From: Podospora pseudoanserina
Taxonomy: Eukaryota; Ascomycota; Sordariomycetes; Sordariales; Podosporaceae
Assembly (NCBI RefSeq): GCF_035222485.1
Contig: NC_085920.1
Coordinates: 2,480,001-2,544,000, forward strand
Direction: 5' to 3'
DNA: 64,000 nucleotides
In this document: positions 45,206 to 55,645 of the stretch, piece after piece
How positions within the stretch are numbered: position 1 is the first letter of the stretch
Layout of the letters: the number at the start of each line of letters is the position of its first letter
The notes under the pieces: model-generated
Told to the model about the DNA's origin: nothing
The model's input: the letters and a program-made list of their open reading frames with translations, nothing else
Database searches by the model: none
Translations under genes and position numbers: made by a program

Positions 45206-47098
45206 TCACTCACCAACCTCCCGATCCTCACTCCAATGAATATACCCAATCACCGGCCAACCCCAAGTAACATGCCTAATCGTCTTCCCCCAGAAATACA
45301 ACGGCACCCAGCAAACCAACACCGCCGCCGAGATCGCCGCCATCGTCCCATACGCATTCATATAGCCCGCCTGCTGCACCCAAGTATTCGTATAAAACGA
45401 CAGCAAAAACCCAAACAAACTCTTGAATCCCATGACCGCAAGTGTGATCTCCCCTGCCACAGGCCGGTAAGCATCAATGACATACACCAGCGCCACATTC
45501 GTTCCCTGAACAATAGCAAAATTCACTGTTTCCCTTCCATGTCAGCACTTCTTCTTCATGGGTATCTCGGCAGACAAACTTACACAACGCAATCCCCAAA
45601 TTCGGCACCATCCAATGCAAGCCCTTCTCAATCCCCACCCCAAAAATCACCAGCCCCAACGGCGCGGTGATCATGGCAGGTATCATCGCCGGCAGTCTCA
45701 TTTCCGGATCTCTAATCCCGTTGTTTCTCTTGGTGAAATAATCCGCTACTTTGTCTCCCCACCATCCACCAAGCGGTATACCTGCCAGCGAACCGACCAA
45801 AGCAGAGACAAAGCAGACGCCTACCTGCCATGACTTGAATCTGTAGGTTGCTTCGTAGGCGATCTCAACATTGGATGTCATAGCAACCAGAAACCCAATG
45901 GTGGCGGCTTCAACAAGGGCAGCCCAGAGGACAGGGGGGAGGCAAATCAGACCGAGGGGACGAACGGTCAGTTTGAAGAATGACTCATGGGTGATGGTCC
46001 CGTGGAAGATTTTGAGAGTGGAGAGGTAGGAGGCTTTCTTTGGGAGGGGGGAACTGCCAACACGGCGGGACTCAGGGTCGGAGATGGTGGCAGTTGGGTT
46101 CTTTTCTGTGGAGGAGCGTTGGTTGGGGGTGCCGGTGGAGGAGTCGTCGTCGCTGTTGGAAGGGGTTTCACGAATGTAGGCTGTTTCGGGAAAGGCGAAG
46201 AATGCGATGAGGAGGACGAGGCCGACAAGGGCGGAGGCGACTTGGAAGATTACACGCCAGTGGTGGTCGATTGTGATGACGCTGGGGATATCTTGTTAGA
46301 ATGGGGATGGGAAGGTGTGATAATAGAGGGCATACCCTGAGATGATGAGACCGATGGCTACACCGACAGCGAGAAAGGAGCTGTATAAAGCCATGACTGT
46401 ACCTCGCTCGTGGAGGAAGAAGATGTCGGCGATGGTGATGGGGGCGATTGTCTCGGCAGCACCGGCACCAAAGCCCATGATGACACGGCCGGCAAGAAAC
46501 CCGCCGTAGGAGCGCTCGAAGCAAAGCCAGACAGCAGAGGCCTGGGGTCCTTGTTAGTTCGGTTCAGCGTTCGTTCATGATTTGTCTTGACTTACAAAGT
46601 AGATCAAATAGCTAAAGACATAAGTCGGCCGGCGTCCCCATTTGTTGGCAACAGGGACCCAGAAAAAGTTTCCAATACCCTGCATGAGAGCACAGGTGGT
46701 GAAAAAGTACGCAACCTTGGCTACAGCTTCGTGGAAGAGCTTGGGGTTTCTTCCTGGATGGGCACCAACGAAGAACTCCATGGTGATGTTGACCATGGCA
46801 ATCGAGGGCCCTGCCGCCAGAAAGTTGCAAATCATCATGGCCAAGCAGATGACAGTCGCCATATAGTACTTGTACCATTGTGGCCTAACAAGTGTTAGCT
46901 AGGTGTCTTCGAGGTGTTGTAAAAGGCTTACCAGTTGAGGGGATCATTGGGGTCAGAAGAAGGTGTCGGGATCAGGATGATCTCGTTCGTGTCCTGATCA
47001 CGAAGACGAACGTTGCCGAGGGTGACAACTCTCTTCTTGTCACCACGATCACTATGGGGGTTGGCCGCCAAAGAGGCAGCGATACGATCTCCAGCCAT
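45206..47098 (-). CDS. MFS transporter, DHA1 (Hol1-like) family
   Basis: Five minus-strand exons: 46932-47098, 46596-46884, 46336-46541, 45584-46281 and 45206-45525, giving 559 aa. All donors and acceptors are GT-AG, with consistent phases (2, 0, 2, 1). The cytosolic N-terminus ends with DPNDPLNWPQWYKYY, the marker of the fungal Hol1-like drug:H+ antiporter-1 group. Twelve hydrophobic segments follow, including the motif-A-like loop VANKWGRRPTYV and GFGAGAAETIAPITIADIFF in TM4-5. A central cytosolic Ser/Thr-rich loop (about residues 265-305, with NSDDDSSTGTPNQRSS) separates the halves. Yeast Hol1 moves cations and polyamines; the substrate here is unknown. It is divergent from a transcription-factor gene 2.2 kb away. 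The N-terminal SDPNDPLNW crossing a phase-2 junction strongly supports the first intron. Confidence 0.9.
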
Positions 47099-49282
47099 AA
47101 TGTTTTCTTGATGAATGTTAGTAAACGTGTAGACATGATGTTATGGGAAGGGTGGTGTAGATATACATACGGTTTCCAAGGGTCAGACGTAGTAACCGGC
47201 CTGCAAAAGGGGTTGTTGTGGCGTCCTGTACAAGTATGTTTGTGTTCCCCAGTAGGATCAAGCCTCACTCTAGTCTGGATCCTTCGGCGAAGTGGTGTTG
47301 AAAGGGAGAGGGCCTGACACACCAACCTAAGAGTCGACGCGATCAGGAGCAGCTAGTTCTGCGAGGTCCTTGATGTCATATACTCTTTGCCATCTGCGCA
47401 GAAAAAAAGGCCGAGACGGCTCTACCTCGCGGGCTCTTGGGCGACTGCTACATACACAAGACCGATACAATGAGAGTGTGTTGTAATATGCAAAAGGACA
47501 GTTGCAATCCCTGCATCTTGTTTATGGCTTGGCTCGTTCCTTGGCACAGGGGTGGTGGTCTACTGACACTTATCGCAGCGCTTTACCAACCTAGCACACC
47601 GTTGCCGGTGCTGGGGTTCATGGTATTGTGCCTTGTGCCATCGGTTGCACTGCATGCTCCATTACACCTTGGCTGACACTCCCGGTCTGTGTTTTTATAT
47701 TCCAACCGCCAGAACAACAGACCCAGCACCCGCCGAGGCCCGGAGCTCCGAATAGCATTTGCTGGGCAGCCTTATGTCCTGAAGAGAAAGACTCTTATGA
47801 ATCATTCCGTAGCTCCGTAAGGGCCGATGAGTATTGTGGTTGAGAGCAAGACAATATGGGATTGAGGAGAAGACATGGCTTTTCTGCAATCACAGTCAGC
47901 ATGAATGAAACCATCCGGCATCTGTACGCACAGACTCGGGTCCGATTCTGCTTTCTGCCACTCATGGTCAAGGGATGTGATGGTATAGCGGCTTATATTC
48001 ATGGCTTGTACTTTTGTAGCTTCCGTTCCGGCTCCCGGGCATGGTATAGAGCTTACGGGCCACTCGACCATCTGCAAGACGACTGGGATCGGCTTGCCCG
48101 GTCGAGTAGCGATGGGTATTAAGACAGACAAGACCGAGAATATTGCCTACCCACCATTGTGTTCTCCTTGAGTGGATGTTGAATGGCGACTGACAAGGTT
48201 TGGTATTGGTTGGCTCACCACGGCACTGTGACCTGCTGAGAAACTCTTGTTTTCTTTCTTTTGAGATCTGGACAACGGTCAGGACAAGACTTTGAAATAT
48301 ATTGCCTAGTGGGCCTGTCGGAGTTCCCCAACATTGGCATCATAAGCTTATCATGATGTTACTCTATTGAAAAGAGCCGCCTGAGTGTGATGTAAGGCTA
48401 GGGTGCGTGTCGAGGTACTTGTCTTTTGAACACTGATGAGTGCCAACCCCACGAAACAGTTTCAAGTCCCATAGCAGTTCCAGATAATGATTCGAGTCCC
48501 GAGCTAGTGAAATCGCGGTATGGCTTTGAGGCCAAAACCGCCCCAATCGTCAGAGGAATCCATTTGGGTGTGAATGCGGCGCCCGGTGTCCCAACCGCAA
48601 GAGCAATATATACTGCAGGTTTGATTGCTTGGGGATGGCAGGGCCAATTTATGGTAAAAAGGCCAGTGTCAGGTTTGCCGTTAGTCGCTTGGGTGTTTGT
48701 AGATGTTCGGAACCGAGGACATCGGGGAGCGGGTACTATTCGGGCGGAGGAGTCCCAACATGGTTTTCATAAAGAGAGGCCTTCGGGAGAGGTGGCTCGG
48801 TGGTCAGCTATGACTGCTTTGCCAGATCTTCATTCGAGATGTTCAGATGCACTGGAGAGTTGCACCAGGATTCCATGCTGACCGTTTGCTGCGAAACAGT
48901 GGAAACTGGTTGATCTCCCCGCTGACGAACTGTCTTGGCACGCGGAGTATGGGGCCGCTTAGCAGGGGAACGCGTGGCCTGGCTAGGATGTTGCTGGGTC
49001 TAACTGCTTTGGACAAGAGACAATCGTAGCCAAGTTGAACATCAAAGTCCCGAGTCAAGTGTTTGTCAAGTCACGATTGTGTTGGCGATATCTGCATCTC
49101 TACTCACGGACGTGAATGACTGACTGGCAGCCGGCTTGTTCCACCACAGTTCCGTCCGCACCAACGCCAAATCAGTAGTCTGGGCACTTGGCTCTGAAAT
49201 CGCCAACTGGTGCGCCTCAATGATGCTCGCGCTACCATGACCCAGTGTTACACCCAATTGATGGACTTCTCACCAATTCACC
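47099..49282. other. Divergent 2.2-kb region (MFS transporter / regulator)
   Basis: Holds the promoters of the transporter and the transcription factor. Short open frames, such as 48426-48881, lack recognisable features. No repeats or RNA genes are seen. Confidence 0.4.
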
Positions 49283-52200
49283 ATGTATCCAATCCGCCAT
49301 CTTATTGACCCGCCCACCAGTAATCCTCCTCCTCGTGGCCAACCCCAACCACCGGTAGTTGGAATTGACCCCAACGCCTCTTTATTTACTCCACCCGTCC
49401 TCCCACACTCGACATCAGCCGCCGGTCCTCTCACCGGCACGGCCCCGGCCTCGGCTCCGGCTGCATCACCCTCTCCGGCCTCATTTTCACATCCATCCAG
49501 CTCGATCAATGCCAACACCACCTCCCAGCCGCCACAACAACAACAACAACAACAACAACAACCGCCACAGCCACAGCTCCCGACATCGCTTTACCAGTGC
49601 GCTCATTGCTTGCGTCGGTATTCTCGGCCCGAGCATCTCCAGGTGAACACTCACCGTCTCCAGGCCGTATACTGTCTTCACATTACTGATGAAGATGATG
49701 CGTTAGAGACATATAGCAACCCATACTCTCGGGAAGCGCTTCGTCTGCGATGTGCGTCTTCAAACATGCTGAGCAAAACTCGTCATAGCTCACCAGAAAC
49801 CTGACTAATATGGTGAAAGATTTGCTCCAAAGCCTTCGCCCGGGCAGACCTCCTCAAACGTCATCGCACCAACCATCAAGATGACAACAGCAACAAACGT
49901 AAACGCCTCAGCTCCGCGGCTCTTGGTGCCGGCCGCGTTGCACATGCTTGTCAGGCATGTGCCAAGGCTAGAGTCAAGTGTGAAGAGATGAAACCGCAAG
50001 TGCCCCTGATGATGCATCACGTCTTCACTCCTGAGCTCACACTAACTCTTATCAGATGCACAAGATGTAAGAACCGTGGCATAACGTGTGAGGTAGCATC
50101 CTCAGAGGATGCCGCGATGCACCTGCTACATCTCTCCGCAAACGCCCATGGTTTTGAGTCCCATCCACCACCGGACACGTCTCCGAGCGCTTCATCGCAA
50201 TACGCTCAACCAATAAGTGCCGCTGAGCCTGAATTCCAACAGCCAACTTTCAACCCAGCACTGAAAAGCTTTGCGTCGTCTTCTCGATATCAGCAGCCCA
50301 GCCTTGCTAGCAACTCCCTCACGCCAGATGATCGGCAGTTCAAAGAAGAATCACAGTTGCCAACGCCTGAAACACTAATGGACCAGAACAACCCAGACAA
50401 CCTCAATCGTCCTCAGGCTACCTATCAGAACCAGGGCCTGGCTACGGTGGAGCAAGACTTGGAAAAAGCACCATTCTCAGAATTTCTACGTGATGTTCTG
50501 TACGACCAGTCGTTTGGAAATTCAGCCAGAATGGCTGAGGCACAAGGACTGGCTGTTTTGGACTTTTGCGATGATGTCAACCTGGACTTTCGAGAATTTG
50601 ACTTTGGTCTTCTCGAGAATTGGAACCCTGATGCCACCCAGCATGTACTCGACTCGACTACTCAAGTGGACAATTCGGCAGAGGTTGCGGCCATGCGATC
50701 GACACTCGTCAAGATCTGGACCGAATCACCCTGGCGTTGGGTTCCGAAAAGGACCGATACGGGCTACAACGAGCAGTCTAACCTTCCACTGCTCTCCCGG
50801 GATGTACATGGATCTAAAGCCCTCAAGCCTGATCGAGTGGTAAAGGACACTCTGCATAGCTCCAACCGGGACAAGATCTTGGCCATCGTTCTGAGCACAT
50901 GCAGGGAAAATAGCATGATAAATCGCGTGGCTTCATCGTTTCCCTCGGCCGAGATGATGGATACCTGGATTCATGTCTTTTTGGCTGCACACATGTGCCA
51001 AGTCTCATCATGGATTCACTATGGCTCGTTTTCCATGAACCACCAATCTCCAGAGTGGCTCGCCATAGCCACCGCTGCTGGTGCCGTTCTTGCCCCGGTC
51101 ACTACCCTAAGAAGATTCGGTTTCGCGCTACAAGAAGCCGTCCGTATCTCCATTCCAGGCAGATTTGAAGAAAACAACACCAACATCGGCCTCCTCGGCC
51201 CAGTCCAAGCTCTGGTGCTAGTGCAAGACGTCGGCCTCTGGAGCGGCAACCGTCGGAAAATGGAAATCGCAGAATGTCATCTCTCGGTTCCCATGGCCAT
51301 GATGCGCTACAGAGGAAAATTCACCAAAACCGCCTACCCAGACGTCATCATCCACCCCTCCGACGAGGGCGAAGTCCTCGAAGAAAAATGGAAAAAATGG
51401 TACCAACTCGAATCATGGAAACGTCTCGTTTTCCACGCTTACCTCCGAGATGCCCAAGTGTCCATGACACAATTCAACAACCCCTCCATGTCCTACGCCG
51501 AGCTCACCCTCCCTTTACCCTGCTCGAAAGATCTCTGGTTTGCACGTACAGCAGAGGAGTTTAAAATCCGGTATCTCGAATCTCGGACCAACAGTGAGGG
51601 CAACAAACGCCCTCCATCGCTAGGCGATTTATTCAGGGACATCAACCTCCTCGCCACGAACCACCACCTCCTCGACGTGCAATACGCCATAAGTATCTAC
51701 CTCCACGGGTTCTGGTCCCTAATATGGGAGTACCGCCAGCTCAAATCCATCCTTTCCTCCTCCCCTTTACCCACTACTGACCCCTCGCTCTCCCCCGAAA
51801 TGCTCCTCACCCAACGCCACGGCGAACTCCGCCGTCAACTCTCCCTCTTCCAATCCGTCACCCGCGGCTGGCACGAGATGTTGTCTGCCCAAGAATCCAT
51901 GATTCTCCACCTCCTCCAAATGAACCTCCACGTTTCACTAATCGACCTCCAACTGTTGACCGGCAAAGAAGGGGAAGACCAAGCAAGAAGGGTCTACCCC
52001 CTTTTGCAGAAATGGTGTCTCGAATCGAGCGACAGCCGCCAGGCGTTGTATCATGCCGGCCAGATCTTCCGATGGGGGAGGAATTTCCCCAAGGGACATC
52101 TAAAGGACTTCTGGGCGATTGCGGTGCACCATGCTGCGCTTTGTTTGTGGACTTATGGGATCATTATCAGGGCGTCAGGGAGGAGGAAAGGTGGGGGGAT

Positions 52201-52495
52201 GGGGGCACCGTTGGTGATTGATGGGGAAGGGGTGGAAGGGGCGGGGTTGGAGGAGTGGTTGGTTTATGGGGGGGAGGGGAGGGAGGTGGTTGTACAGGGG
52301 ATGGGGAAGAGGGGGGTTGTTTCGGTGGAGGATCCGAGGGGGGTGATGGAGGTTGCGAGGGGGGTTTTGGAGGCGAATTTTGTGGAGGAGGGGACGGGGG
52401 AGGTTAAGGAGGGGGGATTGCCGCCGGTTAGTGAGAATATTGTTGTTGTTTTGAGGCAGATGGGGAATGCGGCTTGGGCGGTGGGGTTCGGGTAG
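49283..52495 (+). CDS. Transcription factor with two C2H2 fingers and a Zn2Cys6 cluster
   Basis: Four exons: 49283-49642, 49707-49751 (45 nt), 49820-49995 and 50056-52495, giving 1006 aa. After a Pro/Ser-rich N-terminus and nine Gln (CAA repeat), finger 1 spans exons 1-2 (YQCAHCLRRYSRPEHLQ joined to RHIATH), and finger 2 spans exons 2-3 (FVCD joined to ICSKAFARADLLKRHRTNH). Both are C-X2-C-X12-H-X3-H. Next is a Zn2Cys6 cluster: ACQACAKARVKCEEMKP joined to CTRCKNRGITC across the third intron, which has a GC donor (GCAAGT) and ATCAG acceptor. The long C-terminal part contains middle-region-like helical segments (WIHVFLAAHMCQVSSW, WKRLVFHAYLRDAQ), consistent with a fungal-specific transcription-factor domain. 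This is a nuclear DNA-binding regulator of unknown targets; the divergent MFS gene is a candidate. C2H2 plus Zn2Cys6 fusions are known in filamentous fungi but are a minority type. Confidence 0.9.
49535..49561 (+). repeat. (CAA)9 microsatellite coding polyGln
   Basis: Nine perfect CAA units lie in the first exon of the transcription-factor gene, giving Q9. Pure codon repetition suggests length polymorphism between strains. Confidence 0.9.
49996..50055 (+). other. GC-AG intron within the Zn2Cys6 coding region
   Basis: Exon end AAACC, then GCAAGT; the branch CTAAC lies at about 50042 and the acceptor is ATCAG. Length is 60 nt, phase 2. Splicing restores the third-to-fourth cysteine spacing of the zinc cluster (C-EEMKP-C). 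No GT donor gives the same result. Confidence 0.85.
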
Positions 52496-52988
52496 TTGGA
52501 AAGGGGGGAGGGAGGGTGGATGCGGTTGAGGGGGCACCCTCTCTATAGATAATGAGTACAGGAAAAGTAGGTTGACCTATATTATATCATGAATTATGCC
52601 TCAATAGTAAACTAGTAGGCAGATTAGCTATCTTTGAAGGCCTAATGAATAACTTTCGAGGTATGATTCACAATAGGAGACGGGTTAAACCTACCTTTAT
52701 ATGCCAGTTGTTTTGCGGGGAGGGTACCTAAGTGGAAGGATCGAACGGCAGACGGCAGGTGCAGTTGTGTCGTGCCTTCTTTGTTGAGCTTTTCGGATCT
52801 CAAAACAGGAAGGCGCAAGGTGATATAGACAGTTTGATACCCTAATTTTGCATAGGTAGGAAGGAGCATTTCATGTTAATAGCTTCCTTGAAAGGACGCT
52901 GAAAGATATAATAGAAACCGTTATTTACTAAGGCATAGGTACATGTAAATGCAAAATCATGTATCATCACTGTAACATTCCATCTTGG
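52496..52988. other. Convergent AT-rich spacer
   Basis: A 493-bp spacer between two convergent stops, AT-rich especially at 52540-52700 and 52850-52985. It is probably 3' UTRs and spacer. No feature is supported. Confidence 0.45.
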
Positions 52989-53993
52989 TTAACGCCCACC
53001 ACAGTCTCCTTCCCTCCGTCTCAGAAAATGCTCCAAAGAGGTGTTATCACTCCTCGCCCCTGCTAACCTCGCCCCCATCTCCTTCTGTAACACTTGGCCT
53101 AGAAACTGCTGGAGAAGTGACTCCAGCTCGGAAGTTTTGAATCGATGGTGGTGATTCCTACCGCGTATAGTGCGCAGTCTAGCTTTATTGATGGCGTCGA
53201 TCTGCTTTCGCCGTTCTTGTTCGGATGGAGGGGGTACTCCGGCAGGTCTATCAGATGGGTCTATCCCGATGATCACAGTCTGCTTCCCGTCGATTGCTAT
53301 TGTCCTTCGGTGATCGGGCACAAAGGGTGTGTCCTCGTCATCTGTGTCGTCGTCCACGGCATCCTTTCCATGCGCGGGCACATCCTCCTCATCCATCCGA
53401 CAGTCAGGAACAAACGGCACATCCTCCTCATCCGTCTCGTCCTCTTCGTCCACTTTTCTTTGTGACCAGTGCACCCGCTCCTCCCACCACTCCTTCCATC
53501 CTTCTTCATCAATGCCCGCTTGATCTTGGGGGCCGTGTAGCGGGATGATTCTCTCCCATTGAAACAGCAACTCCTTCAGCCTGTCAATTCTCTTCGCTAC
53601 CTGTTCTGCGGCAGATTGCCCCTCATCTGGCGGTACCCAGCCACAGCCATTCTTGAGGGTGAAGAAGTCGTCCAGATCTCGGAGGAGGGTGCAGGATCTG
53701 TTGTGGGGGAAGTAGAGGTTGAGTTCGAGGGGTGCGGTCCTCAGGTTGGAGGAGCTGAGGAGAGTTGAGGGTAGGGAGAGGGAGAAAGCCAGCGGGAGTG
53801 AGAGGAGGGAGTTGTAAGTTTGGTGGTGGAGGTGGGTGTGTAGTTGGGGTTTGGATTTTGGCCTGGGGAGGATTGTTGGCGGTGGCGGCGGCGGCGGTGG
53901 TGGTGTGGATGATGGCAAGGGAGAGTGTAATAATGGAGAGGGTGGTAAGGGAGGGTAAATTGTGAGCTTTGGTAGGGGAGGGTGGATTATCAT
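52989..53993 (-). CDS. Hypothetical acidic protein with internal repeat
   Basis: Single minus-strand frame of 334 codons. The N-terminus is Pro-rich (a nine-Pro run) and may not be translated as drawn. The middle has an ordered-looking segment (LELNLYFPHNRSCTLLRDLDDFF, then AAEQVAKRIDRLKELLFQWERIIPLHGPQDQ). Two copies of an acidic unit follow: TDEEDVPFVPDCR and TDDEDTPFVPDHR, about 29 residues apart. The C-terminus is helical and basic (RKQIDAINKARLRTIRGR...LESLLQQFLGQVLQKEMGARLAG). I recognise no family. The repeat and amphipathic helices suggest a real protein; the start codon is weakly supported. Confidence 0.5.
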   Translation of the reverse strand: MIIHPPLPKLTIYPPLPPSPLLHSPLPSSTPPPPPPPPPTILPRPKSKPQLHTHLHHQTYNSLLSLPLAFSLSLPSTLLSSSNLRTAPLELNLYFPHNRSCTLLRDLDDFFTLKNGCGWVPPDEGQSAAEQVAKRIDRLKELLFQWERIIPLHGPQDQAGIDEEGWKEWWEERVHWSQRKVDEEDETDEEDVPFVPDCRMDEEDVPAHGKDAVDDDTDDEDTPFVPDHRRTIAIDGKQTVIIGIDPSDRPAGVPPPSEQERRKQIDAINKARLRTIRGRNHHHRFKTSELESLLQQFLGQVLQKEMGARLAGARSDNTSLEHFLRRREGDCGGR

Positions 53994-55645
53994 GTTTGGT
54001 TGCTGTTACGGACGAGTACTGGAAATAAAAATGACAAAGGTCAGCTCTGTATGAGGTGACTAGGTAAGGAGGCAGCTCAGCCTTATAAGAACAGCAAGGG
54101 GCTTCAGGAGCCTCACTCGAGAAACACAGAGGCAGAGGTAAACGAGCGGACGATCTCAAACCGATCAGGCAAACAACGCCCGCGAAAGAGATACAGATTG
54201 GGGAATAAGATGGACATTGTTGATCGCTATTTGCTGAACACGAAGAAAAGCAGCCCGTGACTCGAGCCTCCAGACCCGTAAGGCTGATTTGGAATGGGAC
54301 GCAATCTTTAAAGTTCTCACCTGAAACACAGAACGAACGGTGAACAGCTGGCGGTATATTGTCAGCCAACAACGTCGGCAGATGCATTGCTGGCTATCAT
54401 TGCCACTCGGAGCGGTGTTATACGGCGACGTATCAAAGCCGTTCCCGGCGGTGTGGTTGACGGATGCCTCCGCAGCGTGCAGTGGTGGAGAGGGGTCACT
54501 TGTGCTGCGGTGAGAGGCTGAGGCAAGCTGGGGTAGGGAGCTGCCTCGTTTCAGATGCTGAGTTACACGAACCGTCAAAGAGGCATTGGAATCATCGAGA
54601 GGGGTTAAGTATTTTCGTGAGGCTTGAAGGTGTTGGTGATATCATCTGCGGGGCATACGGATACAAATCCCGCCAGGATGTCAAGCTCGTCACTCGAACC
54701 CCAAGCCTTGGGCAAAAGTCCAGACTGGTCGTTGAATCGCATCTCTTGGCGAATTCCAGTTCGACATGAGTGCCAAGTCGTCCTAACCCTCTTCAGGATG
54801 AAGCTGTCATCCGAAACGTCAATCCCTGCTTCCAATGTGGGGCTGGTGCTCATCCTGAAACGAAACGGGTTGCGGGGCATCCGCAATAGACTTGATAATA
54901 AGTAGCATGAAGTTTGTCTTTCTCTGACAAACTGCAACCCGTGAGTCAACTGGTGATAAAAAGGTGGACTGAAGTGGATGAGATACCATAATATCGATGT
55001 CCTTTATGTAAAAATAAGACCGCACAACCCGAGGGAGAAGCCATATATTTGATATGTAGACGTAAAATGCGGGGTCATCCTTCCTGGCTTAGACACTTAC
55101 ACATTTGCCGTGTCAACCAGGAAGCGAGTAAACAAAACACCGCGACACGCATGAACAACAATAACCCATTGAAATCTTGATGACCCCTGACAATTTCCTA
55201 AACCAGACTTGACTGGCAACGCGTCGAACTTCACGCGCGGTGCAGCTTGTGGATGGGATGGGTAGGTAAGGTGGGGACGAGGCACCATAGCTTATGGCAA
55301 TACGGACTACGGAGTGTACATAGCCTGGAGTTACACAACCCACCACACCATGAACTGTTTAAATAGGCATTTTCAATTGGCTACCTAGCATCTTTGACCC
55401 CCCTCCCCGAGCTTTTGGCATCTTCCATCTGTTGTCGACGAGGTGCCTGCCAAGACATTGAAGTGCCCCTTCCCTGTGCATTCACCCTGCACTTTCCTGC
55501 ATCCTGGAATCCTGGCCTTCCCACGTTCGGGACCCGCTCCCTTTATTTTCGACTCTTTTGGTCTCTGTTGGCTTCTTCTCTCCCAAACACCTCATCCTCT
55601 TTGCATCCACATTTCTTTCCAATCGACGCGTCCCAATCAGCAAAT
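53994..55645. other. Divergent intergenic region
   Basis: About 1.65 kb. The frame containing the next gene is open from 55394, but that 5' part is CT-rich leader and its composition is unlike protein. Open frames on the minus strand (54165-54578 and others) lack features. No RNA gene or repeat is seen. Confidence 0.4.
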
